Positions 36,997 to 45,280 of a stretch of DNA of 64,000 bases are shown in pieces. The position numbers were made by a program, and so were the translations under genes. Below the pieces are notes generated by a model. That model did not search any database. It was not told the DNA's origin and saw only the letters and a list, made by a program, of their open reading frames with translations. Position 1 is the first letter of the stretch. The number at the start of each line of letters is the position of its first letter. Source of the DNA: Thioalkalivibrio sulfidiphilus HL-EbGr7 (GTDB taxonomy: Bacteria; Pseudomonadota; Gammaproteobacteria; Ectothiorhodospirales; Ectothiorhodospiraceae); assembly GCF_000021985.1 (NCBI RefSeq), contig NC_011901.1, positions 2,738,501-2,802,500 of the forward strand, read 5' to 3'.

Positions 36997-37434
36997 ATGG
37001 CTGGACATTTCCCCTTCGCCGGCAAGCGCGGCACCCGCTACGGGCTGGCCCCGCGCAGCACCATGGCCGCCTTCTTCGAGGCCCACGACATGAGCGAGGC
37101 CGTGCAGGAGAAGTACTACAAGTGGTGGTATGACTGGGCCAAGGACTTCACCGAGAAGGACGCCGACCTGTCCTTCACCATGATCCGTCGCTTCGACAGC
37201 TACCCCATGGGTCAGCACGCCCACCACGCCTTCCACCTGAACGGCAAGTACTGGCCCTCCTGCATGGACGAGCTGGGCTCCTACATCGCCAACACCATCT
37301 TCCCCAAGCTGGACGGTGATGCCATGCACAAGCTGGAAGACGCCCACCACAAGCTGCTCAAGGACCTGGAAGCCGAGAAGGCCAGCAACCCCCGCGAGCC
37401 CTCCCCGGACGTGGGTCTGTTCCGCCACATCTAA
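36997..37434 (+). CDS. Unknown conserved-looking His/aromatic-rich protein
   Basis: 145 residues, soluble, no signal peptide. Very rich in His, Trp, Tyr and Phe: 'KYYKWWYDWAKDF', 'QHAHHAFHLNGKYW', 'KLEDAHHKLLKDLE'. The start is preceded by GAGG. Codon use looks like that of highly expressed host genes, so it is a real gene, but I do not recognise the family. Position between rnfE and nth (normally adjacent) and the clustered His suggest metal or haem contact; this is speculation. Confidence 0.75.
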   Translation: MAGHFPFAGKRGTRYGLAPRSTMAAFFEAHDMSEAVQEKYYKWWYDWAKDFTEKDADLSFTMIRRFDSYPMGQHAHHAFHLNGKYWPSCMDELGSYIANTIFPKLDGDAMHKLEDAHHKLLKDLEAEKASNPREPSPDVGLFRHI

Positions 37435-37454
37435 AAGCGCATAAAGGCGCAGAG

Positions 37455-37530
37455 ACAAGTGGCTAGAGGCAAGATACAAGTTAAGGACACGACCCTCTTG
37501 TATCTTGCCTCTTGTTACTTGCCTCTGCGT
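37455..37530. repeat. Inverted word repeat upstream of nth
   Basis: 'caagtggctagaggcaagatacaag' and 'cttgtatcttgcctcttgttacttgcct' pair as a long hairpin ending 7 bp before the nth start. Same words as in 25392-25472 and 16975-17155. Confidence 0.6.
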
Positions 37531-37537
37531 TCATGAG

Positions 37538-38215
37538 ATGAACGCCCATAAACGCCGCCAGATCTTTGAACGCCTGCGGGCGGCGAATCCCCATCCCACC
37601 ACCGAGCTGAACTACCGCACGCCCTTCGAGCTGCTGGTGGCGGTCACCCTGTCCGCCCAGGCCACCGACAAGGGGGTCAACAAGGCCACCGACAAGCTCT
37701 TCCCCGTGGCCAACACGCCCCAGGCCATCCTGGATCTGGGCGTGGACGGGCTCAAGCACTACATCAAGACCATCGGCCTCTTTAACAGCAAGGCCGAGAA
37801 CATCATCAAGGCCTGCGCCATCCTGGTCGAGCAACACGGCGGCGAGGTACCCCGGGATCGCGCCTCGCTGGAGGCCCTGCCCGGCGTGGGCCGCAAGACC
37901 GCCAACGTGGTCCTCAACACCGCCTTCGGCGAACCCACCATGGCCGTGGACACCCACATCTTCCGGGTGGCCAACCGCACCAGGATCGCACCGGGCAAGA
38001 CGGTGCTCGCGGTGGAGAAGAAGCTGCTCAAGGTGATCCCCGCGGAGTTCCTCAAGGACGCCCACCACTGGCTGATCCTGCACGGTCGCTACACCTGCAC
38101 GGCGCGCAGTCCGAAATGCCCGGAGTGCCTGATCGCGGATCTGTGTGAATACAAGGACAAGACCCCGCCGCCCGCACCGAGGCCCAAGCGGGTGATGGTC
38201 AAACCCCGCAAGTGA
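37538..38215 (+). CDS. nth: Endonuclease III
   Basis: 225 residues. Helix-hairpin-helix 'LPGVGRKTANVVLNTAFG' with the catalytic Lys, catalytic Asp in VDTHIFRVANR, and the C-terminal 4Fe-4S motif Cx6Cx2Cx5C (CTARSPKCPECLIADLC). Removes oxidised pyrimidines. The start at 37538 (MNAHKRRQIF) matches the family; the rnf-nth order is ancestral. Confidence 0.96.
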   Translation: MNAHKRRQIFERLRAANPHPTTELNYRTPFELLVAVTLSAQATDKGVNKATDKLFPVANTPQAILDLGVDGLKHYIKTIGLFNSKAENIIKACAILVEQHGGEVPRDRASLEALPGVGRKTANVVLNTAFGEPTMAVDTHIFRVANRTRIAPGKTVLAVEKKLLKVIPAEFLKDAHHWLILHGRYTCTARSPKCPECLIADLCEYKDKTPPPAPRPKRVMVKPRK

Positions 38216-38860
38216 ATGCCCCGGTCAGGCGCCCCCACCCGCCGGATTCCTCTCCTCTCCAGCTTCTTGTATCGTGTCTCGGCGCCCAAACCCGACACCC
38301 CGGTGACCGATCCCAACCCTGATCTGGAAAAACTGCTCTCCGCCTGTGCTCTGGGTGACCGGGACGCGTTTCAGCGGCTGTACCTGGCCACCTCGCCGAA
38401 ACTCTTTGGCATCGCCGTGCGTATATTGGGGAGCGAGGCCCAGGCGGAGGAGTGTCTGCAGGACGCCTATGTGAAGATCTGGCAGCGGGCCGGGGACTAC
38501 CGACCCCATCTGGCCAGCCCGGTCACCTGGCTGGTGACCATCGTGCGCAACGGTGCCCTGGACCGCCTGCGTCGCAACCGTCGCCAGCTGGAGCTGGCCG
38601 ACCCCGCCCACCTGGAATTCCTCATGGACGAACATGCCACGGCCCCGGGCCCGGCCGGCGAGGAGAGCGATGCCGTTCTGCTCAGGGAGTGCCTCAAGCA
38701 GCTGCGCGAAGACCAGCGGCGCTGCATCGAGATCGCCTATTTTGAAGGACTGAGCCATGGCGAAGTGGCCGAGCGCACCGGCAATGCGCTGGGCACGGTC
38801 AAGACCTGGATACGTCGCGGACTGCAGGAATTGAGGAGGTGTCTCGATGCCTCAGTCTGA
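38216..38860 (+). CDS. ECF RNA polymerase sigma factor
   Basis: Up to 214 residues. Region 2 around residues 40-105 (DAFQRLYLATSPKLFGIAVRILG, DAYVKIWQRAGDYRP, TWLVTIVRNGALDRLRR) and region 4 around 155-210 (DQRRCIEIAYFEGLSHGEVAERTGNALGTVKTWIRRGLQELR). The first ~29 residues are not sigma-like; a GTG at 38303 gives a more usual length (185). Followed 21 bp later by its membrane anti-sigma factor and then by the HvfA-like precursor, so a copper- or stress-responsive role is plausible. Confidence 0.88.
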   Translation: MPRSGAPTRRIPLLSSFLYRVSAPKPDTPVTDPNPDLEKLLSACALGDRDAFQRLYLATSPKLFGIAVRILGSEAQAEECLQDAYVKIWQRAGDYRPHLASPVTWLVTIVRNGALDRLRRNRRQLELADPAHLEFLMDEHATAPGPAGEESDAVLLRECLKQLREDQRRCIEIAYFEGLSHGEVAERTGNALGTVKTWIRRGLQELRRCLDASV

Positions 38861-38881
38861 CACCAACATGAGTATGCGGCC

Positions 38882-39580
38882 ATGAACTACAAGCATCCCG
38901 AACTCCGTGAGCGCCTGTCAGCCGAGTACGCCCTGGGCACCCTGCGTGGCGCCGCACGGCGCCGCTTTGAGCGACTCATGGCCCGGGACAGCGAGCTGAG
39001 CGCCCGGGTGGCGGCCTGGGAGGAGCGCCTGGCCCACATGGCCTGGAGCAGCGCACCCGTGGTCCGGGTCCCTGATCGCAACTGGTCGGCCATCCAGCAG
39101 CGGATTCAGCCCATGCCCAACAGGCAGCGCCCGGGTCTGTGGAACAGCCTGGCCTTCTGGCGCGGACTGGGTATGGTCGCCTCCGTCCTGGCCGTGGTCC
39201 TGCTCATCCTGCCAGGGCCACAGCCATCCGCGCCGGATGCCATGCCCGAACGTGTCGCCATGGTGACGGAGGCTGGCAGCGAATCCGCAAGCTGGCTCAT
39301 CACCGCTGCCGCAGGTGGCCAACAGATCATGGCCCGCGCCATATCCCCACCGGCCATGCCCGAGGGTGAGGTGTGTGTCCTATGGCTGGTATGGCCCGAC
39401 GGCGCAGTGCGCGCCATCGGCGTATTGCCCGAAGAAGGGGAGATGAGATTGCCCATGCCCGCCATGGACAGACAGCCCTATCAGGCACAGGTCGCCGTCA
39501 CCATCGAACGCAGCAGTGAGCTGCCCATGACCCGCCCTGCCGGACCCAAGGTGTTTTCCGGCCCCTGGATGCAGCTGTAA
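38882..39580 (+). CDS. RskA-type membrane anti-sigma factor
   Basis: 232 residues. N-terminal cytoplasmic helical domain (RERLSAEYALGTLRGAARRRFERLMARD), one TM segment at about 92-112 (RGLGMVASVLAVVLLILP) and a periplasmic RskA-like domain ending 'AQVAVTIERSSELPMTRPAGPKVFSGPW'. The C-terminal 'TRPAGPxVFSG' ending is typical of anti-sigma-K-type proteins. It should hold the adjacent ECF factor at the membrane. Confidence 0.88.
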   Translation: MNYKHPELRERLSAEYALGTLRGAARRRFERLMARDSELSARVAAWEERLAHMAWSSAPVVRVPDRNWSAIQQRIQPMPNRQRPGLWNSLAFWRGLGMVASVLAVVLLILPGPQPSAPDAMPERVAMVTEAGSESASWLITAAAGGQQIMARAISPPAMPEGEVCVLWLVWPDGAVRAIGVLPEEGEMRLPMPAMDRQPYQAQVAVTIERSSELPMTRPAGPKVFSGPWMQL

Positions 39581-39703
39581 GCATCCAGAAAATAGCTTCC
39601 ACTACCTGAATCCGCCAGACAACGCCACGCGTATCATCCAGTGACTCGATCGGCCTGAGGCATCGGGTCACGACCTCACTATCCAAAGAGAAGGAGCAAG
39701 ATC

Positions 39704-40057
39704 ATGTCCAACAACATTCGCAAGCCCCTCGGCGCCGCCGCCCTGGGCGCCCTGTTCGTCGGTTCCCTGGCAGCAGCCCCCATGGCCAGCGCAGTCGAGA
39801 ACCCCTTCGGCATGCAAAGCCTTCAGAGCGGCTACGCCGTGGCCAACAACCACGCGCGCGGCGGTGAGGGCCGTTGTGGCGAGGGTCGCTGTGGTGGTTC
39901 GGCCACTCAGCAGCAGGAGCAGCAGCAGGAACAGAAGGGCCGCGAAGGCAAGTGCGGCGAGGGCCGTTGCGGCGGTGCTGCCGCAGGCGACACGAAACAG
40001 GAACAGCAGAAGACCCAGGAGGGCAAGTGTGGCGAGGGCCGTTGCGGCAGCCGCTGA
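39704..40057 (+). CDS. hvfA: HvfA-type RiPP precursor with EG(R/K)CGEGRCG repeats
   Basis: 117 residues. Signal-type N terminus (residues 1-30, AAALGALFVGSLAAAPMASA), the leader motif VENPFGMQSLQSGYAVAN (31-48), then three core units EGRCGEGRCG (55-64), EGKCGEGRCG (81-90) and EGKCGEGRCG (106-115), separated by Gln/Glu-rich spacers. Its only Cys are the six in these units (58, 63, 84, 89, 109, 114). HvfA-type peptides carry such EGKCG motifs, which a DUF692 (MNIO) enzyme converts to copper-binding groups. GGAG precedes the ATG and a terminator follows at 40099. The matching enzyme and partner are at 44435-46050. Confidence 0.9.
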   Translation: MSNNIRKPLGAAALGALFVGSLAAAPMASAVENPFGMQSLQSGYAVANNHARGGEGRCGEGRCGGSATQQQEQQQEQKGREGKCGEGRCGGAAAGDTKQEQQKTQEGKCGEGRCGSR

Positions 40058-40098
40058 AGACCTGCTCTGAAACGGGATTCCCATCCGGCATCACCACT

Positions 40099-40132
40099 GG
40101 CCGCGACCCATCCGGGATCGCGGCCTTTTTTT
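40099..40132 (+). terminator. Rho-independent terminator after the HvfA-like gene
   Basis: GGCCGCGA (40099-40106) pairs with TCGCGGCC (40118-40125), followed by seven T. A perfect 8-bp GC-rich stem with U-tract, 42 bp after the stop codon. Confidence 0.92.
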
Positions 40133-40257
40133 GCCATATCCCGATCACCCATGCACCGGACTGCCCCTGCTGACGACCCGACGCCGGCGAACACTCACGC
40201 CCGCGACAGCGATCCCGGGCAGCCCGTGGCACCTTCTCATACCCCTCCACGGAGCTA

Positions 40258-40513
40258 GCCCGCATATCTCACCGGTCGGTCACCGGCGGGCGCGTAACAG
40301 GCTGAAACGCAAGTGGAATACACTGAAATGGTCGGCAACCTCAGCATGACAGTCTGTTCCCGCCGGAGTCCTATCGCGGTTCAGGCTCGTCTTCGCGTCC
40401 GTAGGCTTGCTCTTCACTCAACCCATAGCGATTGCTATGGGTTTCGCTCCAGAGCGGCGCCTACAGACACGAATCCTTCGCCTGCTCCCGCGATCCCGGT
40501 GAGATATGCGGGC
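40258..40513. mobile_element. 256-bp MITE-like element with 18-bp terminal inverted repeats
   Basis: GCCCGCATATCTCACCGG at 40258-40275 and its perfect complement at 40496-40513. A central hairpin AACCCATAGC/GCTATGGGTT sits at 40420-40443. No transposase. It lies between the HvfA-like precursor and the DoxX gene. The remaining spacer to 40621 holds a ribosome binding site for the DoxX gene and nothing else recognised. Confidence 0.65.
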
Positions 40514-40621
40514 TCGACCTTCTCAGGCCATACGGCCGTAATACTGCATCCACAGCAGGTTTATCTGCGTACTTACATACGGTGACGACAAACCCGATAC
40601 GGGCTGAGGAGGCATTACGCC

Positions 40622-41083
40622 ATGTGGTTGATTGAACTGACAAGACGGGTGTTCGGCGGACTGGATCAGGCCGGGCAATGGCTTGCGCCGGTGGGACTGA
40701 GACTGTTGCTGGCCTTCGAGTTCGGCCGGGCGGGTCTGGAAAAACTGGGCGGGGACAACTGGTTCGAGTTCATCAAGGATGATTTCATGTTCCCGTTCAA
40801 CATCATCCCGGTGGGCCTGTCCTGGTTCCTGGCCACCTGGACGGAGATCCTGGCCGCCATCGCCCTGATCATCGGCCTGGGCATGCGCTTCGCCGTGATC
40901 TCGCTCATCATCCTGGACATCGTGGCCTGGCACAGCGTGCACGCCGGCAACGGCTACAACGTATGCGACAACGGCTGGCTGCTGCCCCTGTTCTTCCTGG
41001 TCATGCTGGTGACCCTGCTGTTCACGGGCCCGGGCAAACTGAGCGTCGATGCGCTCATCAAGCGGCGCCTCTCCGTCCGCTGA
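40622..41083 (+). CDS. hvfD: DoxX-family membrane protein, HvfD-like
   Basis: 153 residues, four TM segments. Family features: 'GLRLLLAFEFGRAGLEKLGGDNWF', 'SWFLATWTEILAAIALIIGLGMRFA' and a C-terminal TM 'LLPLFFLVMLVTLLF'. DoxX proteins are the usual fourth member (HvfD) of HvfABCD-type loci, where they may deliver reductant or help at the membrane. GAGG precedes the ATG. Placement 560 bp after the precursor supports the link. Confidence 0.82.
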   Translation: MWLIELTRRVFGGLDQAGQWLAPVGLRLLLAFEFGRAGLEKLGGDNWFEFIKDDFMFPFNIIPVGLSWFLATWTEILAAIALIIGLGMRFAVISLIILDIVAWHSVHAGNGYNVCDNGWLLPLFFLVMLVTLLFTGPGKLSVDALIKRRLSVR

Positions 41084-41222
41084 GACCTGCGACGGGGAAT
41101 GCCTTTGCCACAGGACGGCGGCAGGGGACGGCGGGCACGGGACGGCGGGCACGGCCCGCCCTATGAAGTGCATATCGTAAGCTGTGTGGACAGCGGTGAA
41201 TCTCGGGGCAGGGAAAAGATAT

Positions 41223-41305
41223 CTCTCGCCAAGTCGCAAAGAACGCGAAGACAGGAGAGTTCTTAAAGCTCTTCCTGGCGTTCTTGGCGGCTTTGCGCGA
41301 AAACA
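41223..41305. repeat. Imperfect inverted repeat 'cgccaagtcgcaaagaacgc'
   Basis: 'ctcgccaagtcgcaaagaacgcgaag' pairs with 'tggcgttcttggcggctttgcgcg' after a short centre. Located downstream of hvfD and downstream of the convergent DUF1841 gene. Confidence 0.55.
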
Positions 41306-41351
41306 GATTCGCGGCGGGGAGTCATCGTGAAGCCCATGCCCTGCCTGCGGA

Positions 41352-41777
41352 TCAGGAAAGCCTCTTCACGCACTCCAGATAGGCCTGCTCATCCGGGGGG
41401 CGACCGAAGCGCTGGGCCTCCCAGAGCGCGGTGCCGAGGCATTCCATGATGGCGTGCTCGGCCTCGTGGGCGCCCAGCTTGCGCACGGCGTTCTGATAGG
41501 CGGCGGTGAAACCGGCGGGACGATTGGTGCCCGCCTGCTCACGGATGGCGAGATGCATGCCCATGTGCAGGAAGGGATTGCTCTGGCCGCCCTCGGGGGT
41601 GAACTCGGCTGCGAGCACCCCATCGGGGTCCTCGATCAGCGACTGGTATTCGGGATGCTCGGCCACCAGTTCGGCGATCTGCTTTTCCAGCGGCTCCAGG
41701 GCCTCCCCCGCCCGGTGCTTGCGCCAGGCATCGGCGTACATGCGGCGGAGTTGTTCACGGGAGGCTTTTTCAAACAT
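41352..41777 (-). CDS. DUF1841 family protein
   Basis: 141 residues with the family pattern: 'SREQLRRMYADAWRKH', 'NPFLHMGMHLAIREQ' and 'AEHAIMECLGTALWEAQR'. Several conserved His could bind metal. Widespread in beta- and gammaproteobacteria, function unknown. Not an obvious part of the Hvf system although it sits between its parts. Confidence 0.88.
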   Translation of the reverse strand: MFEKASREQLRRMYADAWRKHRAGEALEPLEKQIAELVAEHPEYQSLIEDPDGVLAAEFTPEGGQSNPFLHMGMHLAIREQAGTNRPAGFTAAYQNAVRKLGAHEAEHAIMECLGTALWEAQRFGRPPDEQAYLECVKRLS

Positions 41778-41830
41778 GGCGTGTCGTGTGTACTGAGGGC
41801 GGGACAGTATACCCGGCCCTGAAACCGCTT

Positions 41831-41983
41831 GCCGCAGAGACGCGGAGGCGCAGAAGTTCTTTGACAGGATTTACATGATTAACGGGATTAAGGCAAAGGC
41901 TAAAAACCCTTTTCAATAATCCTGTTAATCATGTAAATCCTGTCGATTGAATTGTTTTCTCTGCGCCCCAGCGTCTCTGCGGC
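41831..41983. repeat. Inverted-repeat element, family A copy 3
   Basis: Outer arms 'gccgcagagacgcggaggcg' and 'cagcgtctctgcggc'; inner arms 'gacaggatttacatgattaa' and 'ttaatcatgtaaatcctgtc'. 153 bp, diverged from the rnf-flanking copies mainly in the centre. Confidence 0.75.
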
Positions 41984-42022
41984 AAGTCCTTACATACCGA
42001 CAAGCGACAAGCAATCAGCGCC

Positions 42023-43531
42023 TTAATGCCCAATTCCGATGTCCTTGCCCTTGTCATGCAGGGCCAGTTTGTCGTGCAGGTCGCCGCTCTCGCCTTCGGG
42101 GCTGAGGACCTCCACCTCGATGCCGTTGCGGCGGAACTTGCTCACCACCTTGTCGATGCCGGCGATGGCGGAGCTGTCCCAGAGCCAGGCATGACGCAGA
42201 TCGATGATCACCTTGTTCACCTTCTCGCTGTAGTCGAAGGCGGCGATGAACTTGTCCACCGCCACGAAGAACAGCTGGCCGTAGAGGTGGTAGGTGCGCA
42301 CCCTGGTGGCTTCATCCAGTTCGCTCTCGATCTGGATGGCCTTGGCGATCTTGCGGGCGAAGAACACCGCGCTCAGGAGCACGCCGGCGAACACCCCCTT
42401 GGCCAGATCGTGGGTGATCACCACCACGGCCACGGTGACGATCAACACCGTGGCGTCGGTACGCGGCAGGCGGCGCAGACTGGGGATGGAGCGCCAGTCG
42501 AAGGTGGCGAAGGAGACAAACAGCATCACCGCCACCAGTGCGGCCATGGGGATCATGGACACCACGTCGCCCAGTACCACGATGAGGAACAGCAGGAACA
42601 CGCCCGCCGAGAGCGTCGAGAGACGCCCCTGTCCGCCGGATTTCACGTTGATCACCGACTGGCCGATCATGGCGCAGCCGGCCATGCCGCCCAGGAAACC
42701 GGTGGCGATGTTGGCGATGCCCTGGCCCTGGGCCTCGCGGTTCTTGTCGCTGGGAGTGTCGGTGAAATCGTCCACGATGGATGCGGTGAGCAGGGATTCC
42801 AGCAGACCCACCAGGGCCAGGGCCACGGCGGTGGGCAGGATGATCTGCAGGGTGTCCAGATTCAGGGGCACGTCCGGCAGCAGGAAGACCGGCAGGCCAT
42901 CGGGCAGGTCGCCCATGTCTCCCACGCTGAGCGTCGGCATGCCGCCGAAGATCACCACCAGGGTCAGCACCACCAGTGCCACCAGCGGCGGCGGCAGGGA
43001 CTTGGGATAGGCCGGGATCATGGGCAGGCCGTAGATGATGGCGAGCCCCGCGCCCACCAGGAGCCACATGGTGACATCACCGTCGATCAGATAAGGGACC
43101 TGAGACAGGAAGATGAGGATGGCCAGCGCGTTGACGAAGCCGACCATCACCGTGTGGGGGATGAACATCATGTAACGGGCCAGCTTGAGCCAGGCAAACA
43201 GCACCTGGAGCAGGCCCGTAAGGATGGTCGCAGCCAGCAGGTATTGCAGTCCGTGCTCCGCCACCAGGGTGACCATGAGCAGGGCCATGGCGCCGGTGGC
43301 CGCCGAGATCATGCCCGGGCGGCCGCCGGCAAAGGCGATGACCACCGCCATGGAGAAGGAGGCATACAGACCCACCTTGGGGTCGAGACCGGCGATGATG
43401 GAAAAGGCGATGGCCTCGGGAATGAGCGCGAGCGCGACCATGATGCCCGCAATCAGATCGCCCCGCACATTGAAAAACCACACCCGGCGGGTCGATGACC
43501 AAGCCCGGCGGATCCTGTCCGAAATGTCCAC
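42023..43531 (-). CDS. SulP-family anion transporter with STAS domain
   Basis: 502 residues. 10-12 TM helices with '[37 protein letters not shown]' near the N terminus and '[26 protein letters not shown]' in the middle, then a C-terminal STAS domain (about 405-495, '[23 protein letters not shown]'). SulP proteins move sulfate, bicarbonate or other anions. Substrate unresolved; in a sulfur-metabolising organism either is plausible. Confidence 0.92.
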   Translation of the reverse strand: MDISDRIRRAWSSTRRVWFFNVRGDLIAGIMVALALIPEAIAFSIIAGLDPKVGLYASFSMAVVIAFAGGRPGMISAATGAMALLMVTLVAEHGLQYLLAATILTGLLQVLFAWLKLARYMMFIPHTVMVGFVNALAILIFLSQVPYLIDGDVTMWLLVGAGLAIIYGLPMIPAYPKSLPPPLVALVVLTLVVIFGGMPTLSVGDMGDLPDGLPVFLLPDVPLNLDTLQIILPTAVALALVGLLESLLTASIVDDFTDTPSDKNREAQGQGIANIATGFLGGMAGCAMIGQSVINVKSGGQGRLSTLSAGVFLLFLIVVLGDVVSMIPMAALVAVMLFVSFATFDWRSIPSLRRLPRTDATVLIVTVAVVVITHDLAKGVFAGVLLSAVFFARKIAKAIQIESELDEATRVRTYHLYGQLFFVAVDKFIAAFDYSEKVNKVIIDLRHAWLWDSSAIAGIDKVVSKFRRNGIEVEVLSPEGESGDLHDKLALHDKGKDIGIGH

Positions 43532-43848
43532 GGACTCGCCCTCTGGAGAAATGAATTCAGGTCACGACCATCTGCGGCAAGCGATGCGACGCGCATTACT
43601 GGTGGTTCGATCCGGATGGATCCAGCGAAGAGCCGACCGGCATCAACTTCTGGCCAGCCTGTCTGTAGCGGGAAAGGTTTAGAACCCGGTGTGGCGTCGG
43701 CCAGCATGGGCAGACGCGCATTTGTTATGATGCGGGTATCCGACTATCGAGGGGCTGTATTCTATCGGCCAGCCCCGGGCCCATCAAGGCAAGGCCATCC
43801 CATCACGAGCCGGCGTCCACGCCGTCCTGACCATTGCAGGGGAAAAAC
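43532..43848. other. Divergent intergenic region, no gene seen
   Basis: 317 bases between the SulP gene (minus) and the universal stress protein gene (plus). It must hold both promoters; a TATGAT at about 43724 could serve as a -10 for the plus-strand gene. No repeat or convincing small open frame seen. Confidence 0.45.
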
Positions 43849-44301
43849 ATGCTGCGTCGCGTCCTGATTCCTGTGGATTTCTCGTCCGCCTCCGCCGAGG
43901 CCCTGGCGGTGGCCCGCCAGTACTGCCCCGGGGGCGTGAAGCGCCTGCTGCACGTGATCCAGCCCAAGGACCTGGCCCAGTCCAACAGCGGTTCCCCCAT
44001 CCACGCCAAGGACAGCCGCCGCGCCCTGGAGGAACAGATACTGGAAAAACTGCGCAGCTGGGCCCTGAACGACGACGAGGTGGCCTTCGCCGTGGGCAGC
44101 CCCGCCGACGCCATCATGCAGCACGCCGAGGAATGGCAGGCGGACCTGATCGTCATGGGCACCCGAGGACGCGGCACCCTGGCCAACTTCCTGTCCGGCT
44201 CCGCCACGGAATACCTGGTGCGCCACGCCAGGCTGCCCATCCTGGTGGTGCACGACGTGCCCATCGACTCGGCCACGGCCTGCCAGTTGCCGCCGAAGTG
44301 A
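43849..44301 (+). CDS. Universal stress protein (UspA family, ATP-binding type)
   Basis: 150 residues with 'RVLIPVDFSSASAEAL' at the start and the ATP-binding signature GTRGRGTLANFLSGSA (G-2x-G-9x-G-S). Start at 43849 follows AGGGGAA; upstream codons in frame lack one. Lies just upstream of the DUF692 gene, separated by a perfect inverted repeat. Confidence 0.9.
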   Translation: MLRRVLIPVDFSSASAEALAVARQYCPGGVKRLLHVIQPKDLAQSNSGSPIHAKDSRRALEEQILEKLRSWALNDDEVAFAVGSPADAIMQHAEEWQADLIVMGTRGRGTLANFLSGSATEYLVRHARLPILVVHDVPIDSATACQLPPK

Positions 44302-44315
44302 GCAAATACAATTCA

Positions 44316-44364
44316 AGATTCAAGATTCAAAGGCGGGTGCCACCCGCCTTTGAATCTTGAATCT
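44316..44364. repeat. Perfect 24-bp inverted repeat 'AGATTCAAGATTCAAAGGCG'
   Basis: Arms at 44316-44339 and 44341-44364, single-base loop. The tail words 'attcaagattcaa' recur at 59404-59515. May act as a terminator-like barrier between the stress protein gene and the DUF692 gene. Confidence 0.75.
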
Positions 44365-44434
44365 GGTTTCATCGCATCCACTCGCCCATCTCGCCCGTAT
44401 CCTGAATAGAACCCATCACTGACGGACTACACCC

Positions 44435-45280
44435 ATGTCAGACATCCGATCCTCAGGCGTGCGCCATGCCGTTCAAGGAGCCGGTCTGGGACTGCGCCGG
44501 GATCTGATGAAAGAACTGCAGACCGCCGCCCCCGGGCGGGTGGATTTCATGGAGGTGGCACCGGAGAACTGGATTGGCGTGGGCGGTGCCATGGGCCGGC
44601 AGTTTCGCGCCTTCACAGAGCGTTACCCCTTCGTCTGTCATGGCCTGTCCCTGTCCATCGGCAGCCCTGCCCCCCTGGACGAGGCCCTGCTGCACGACAT
44701 CCGGGACTTCCTGGACACGCACGGCATCGATCTCTACACGGAGCACCTCTCCTACTGCTCCGATGACGGGCACCTCTACGACCTGCTGCCCATCCCCTTC
44801 ACCGAAGAGGCCGTGCACTACGTGGCCGGACGGGTAAGCCGCGCCCAGGACATCCTGGGACGGCGCATCGCCCTGGAAAACGCCTCCTACTACGCCAGTA
44901 TCGGGGCCGAGATGAGCGAACTGGAATTCATCAACGCCGTGCTCGCGGAGGCCGACTGCAACCTGCTGCTGGACGTGAACAACGTCTACGTCAACAGCGT
45001 GAACCACGCTTACGACCCGGTGAACTTTCTCAGGGGACTGCCCGGCGAGCGCATCGTTTATGCCCATGTGGCCGGGCACTACAAGGAGGCCGAGGATCTG
45101 ATCGTGGACACTCACGGTGCGGACGTGATCGACCCGGTCTGGTCCCTGCTCGACACCGCCTACCGACATTTCGGCGTGTTCCCCACCCTGCTGGAGCGGG
45201 ATTTCAATTTCCCGCCGGTTGAGCGCCTGCTGGCTGAGGTGGACACCATTCGCCGCATCCAGACAGGGGCGTGGCGCTGA
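44435..45280 (+). CDS. hvfB: DUF692 multinuclear iron oxidase (MNIO), HvfB/BufB type
   Basis: 281 residues. Family metal ligands are all visible: [72 protein letters not shown] and [13 protein letters not shown]692 enzymes hold two or three iron atoms in a TIM barrel and rearrange Cys residues of peptide substrates; HvfB/BufB act on Cys-rich secreted peptides such as the one at 39704. The stop codon overlaps the start of the DUF2063 partner (ATGA), so the pair is translationally coupled. Confidence 0.9.
   Translation: MSDIRSSGVRHAVQGAGLGLRRDLMKELQTAAPGRVDFMEVAPENWIGVGGAMGRQFRAFTERYPFVCHGLSLSIGSPAPLDEALLHDIRDFLDTHGIDLYTEHLSYCSDDGHLYDLLPIPFTEEAVHYVAGRVSRAQDILGRRIALENASYYASIGAEMSELEFINAVLAEADCNLLLDVNNVYVNSVNHAYDPVNFLRGLPGERIVYAHVAGHYKEAEDLIVDTHGADVIDPVWSLLDTAYRHFGVFPTLLERDFNFPPVERLLAEVDTIRRIQTGAWR

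Noticed and set aside
39640-44435. Shared 'CGTATC' words upstream of the HvfA-like precursor (39632) and the DUF692 gene (44396) as a common ECF promoter
   Set aside because: Only six bases agree and no matching second element was found at a constant distance; not above chance.
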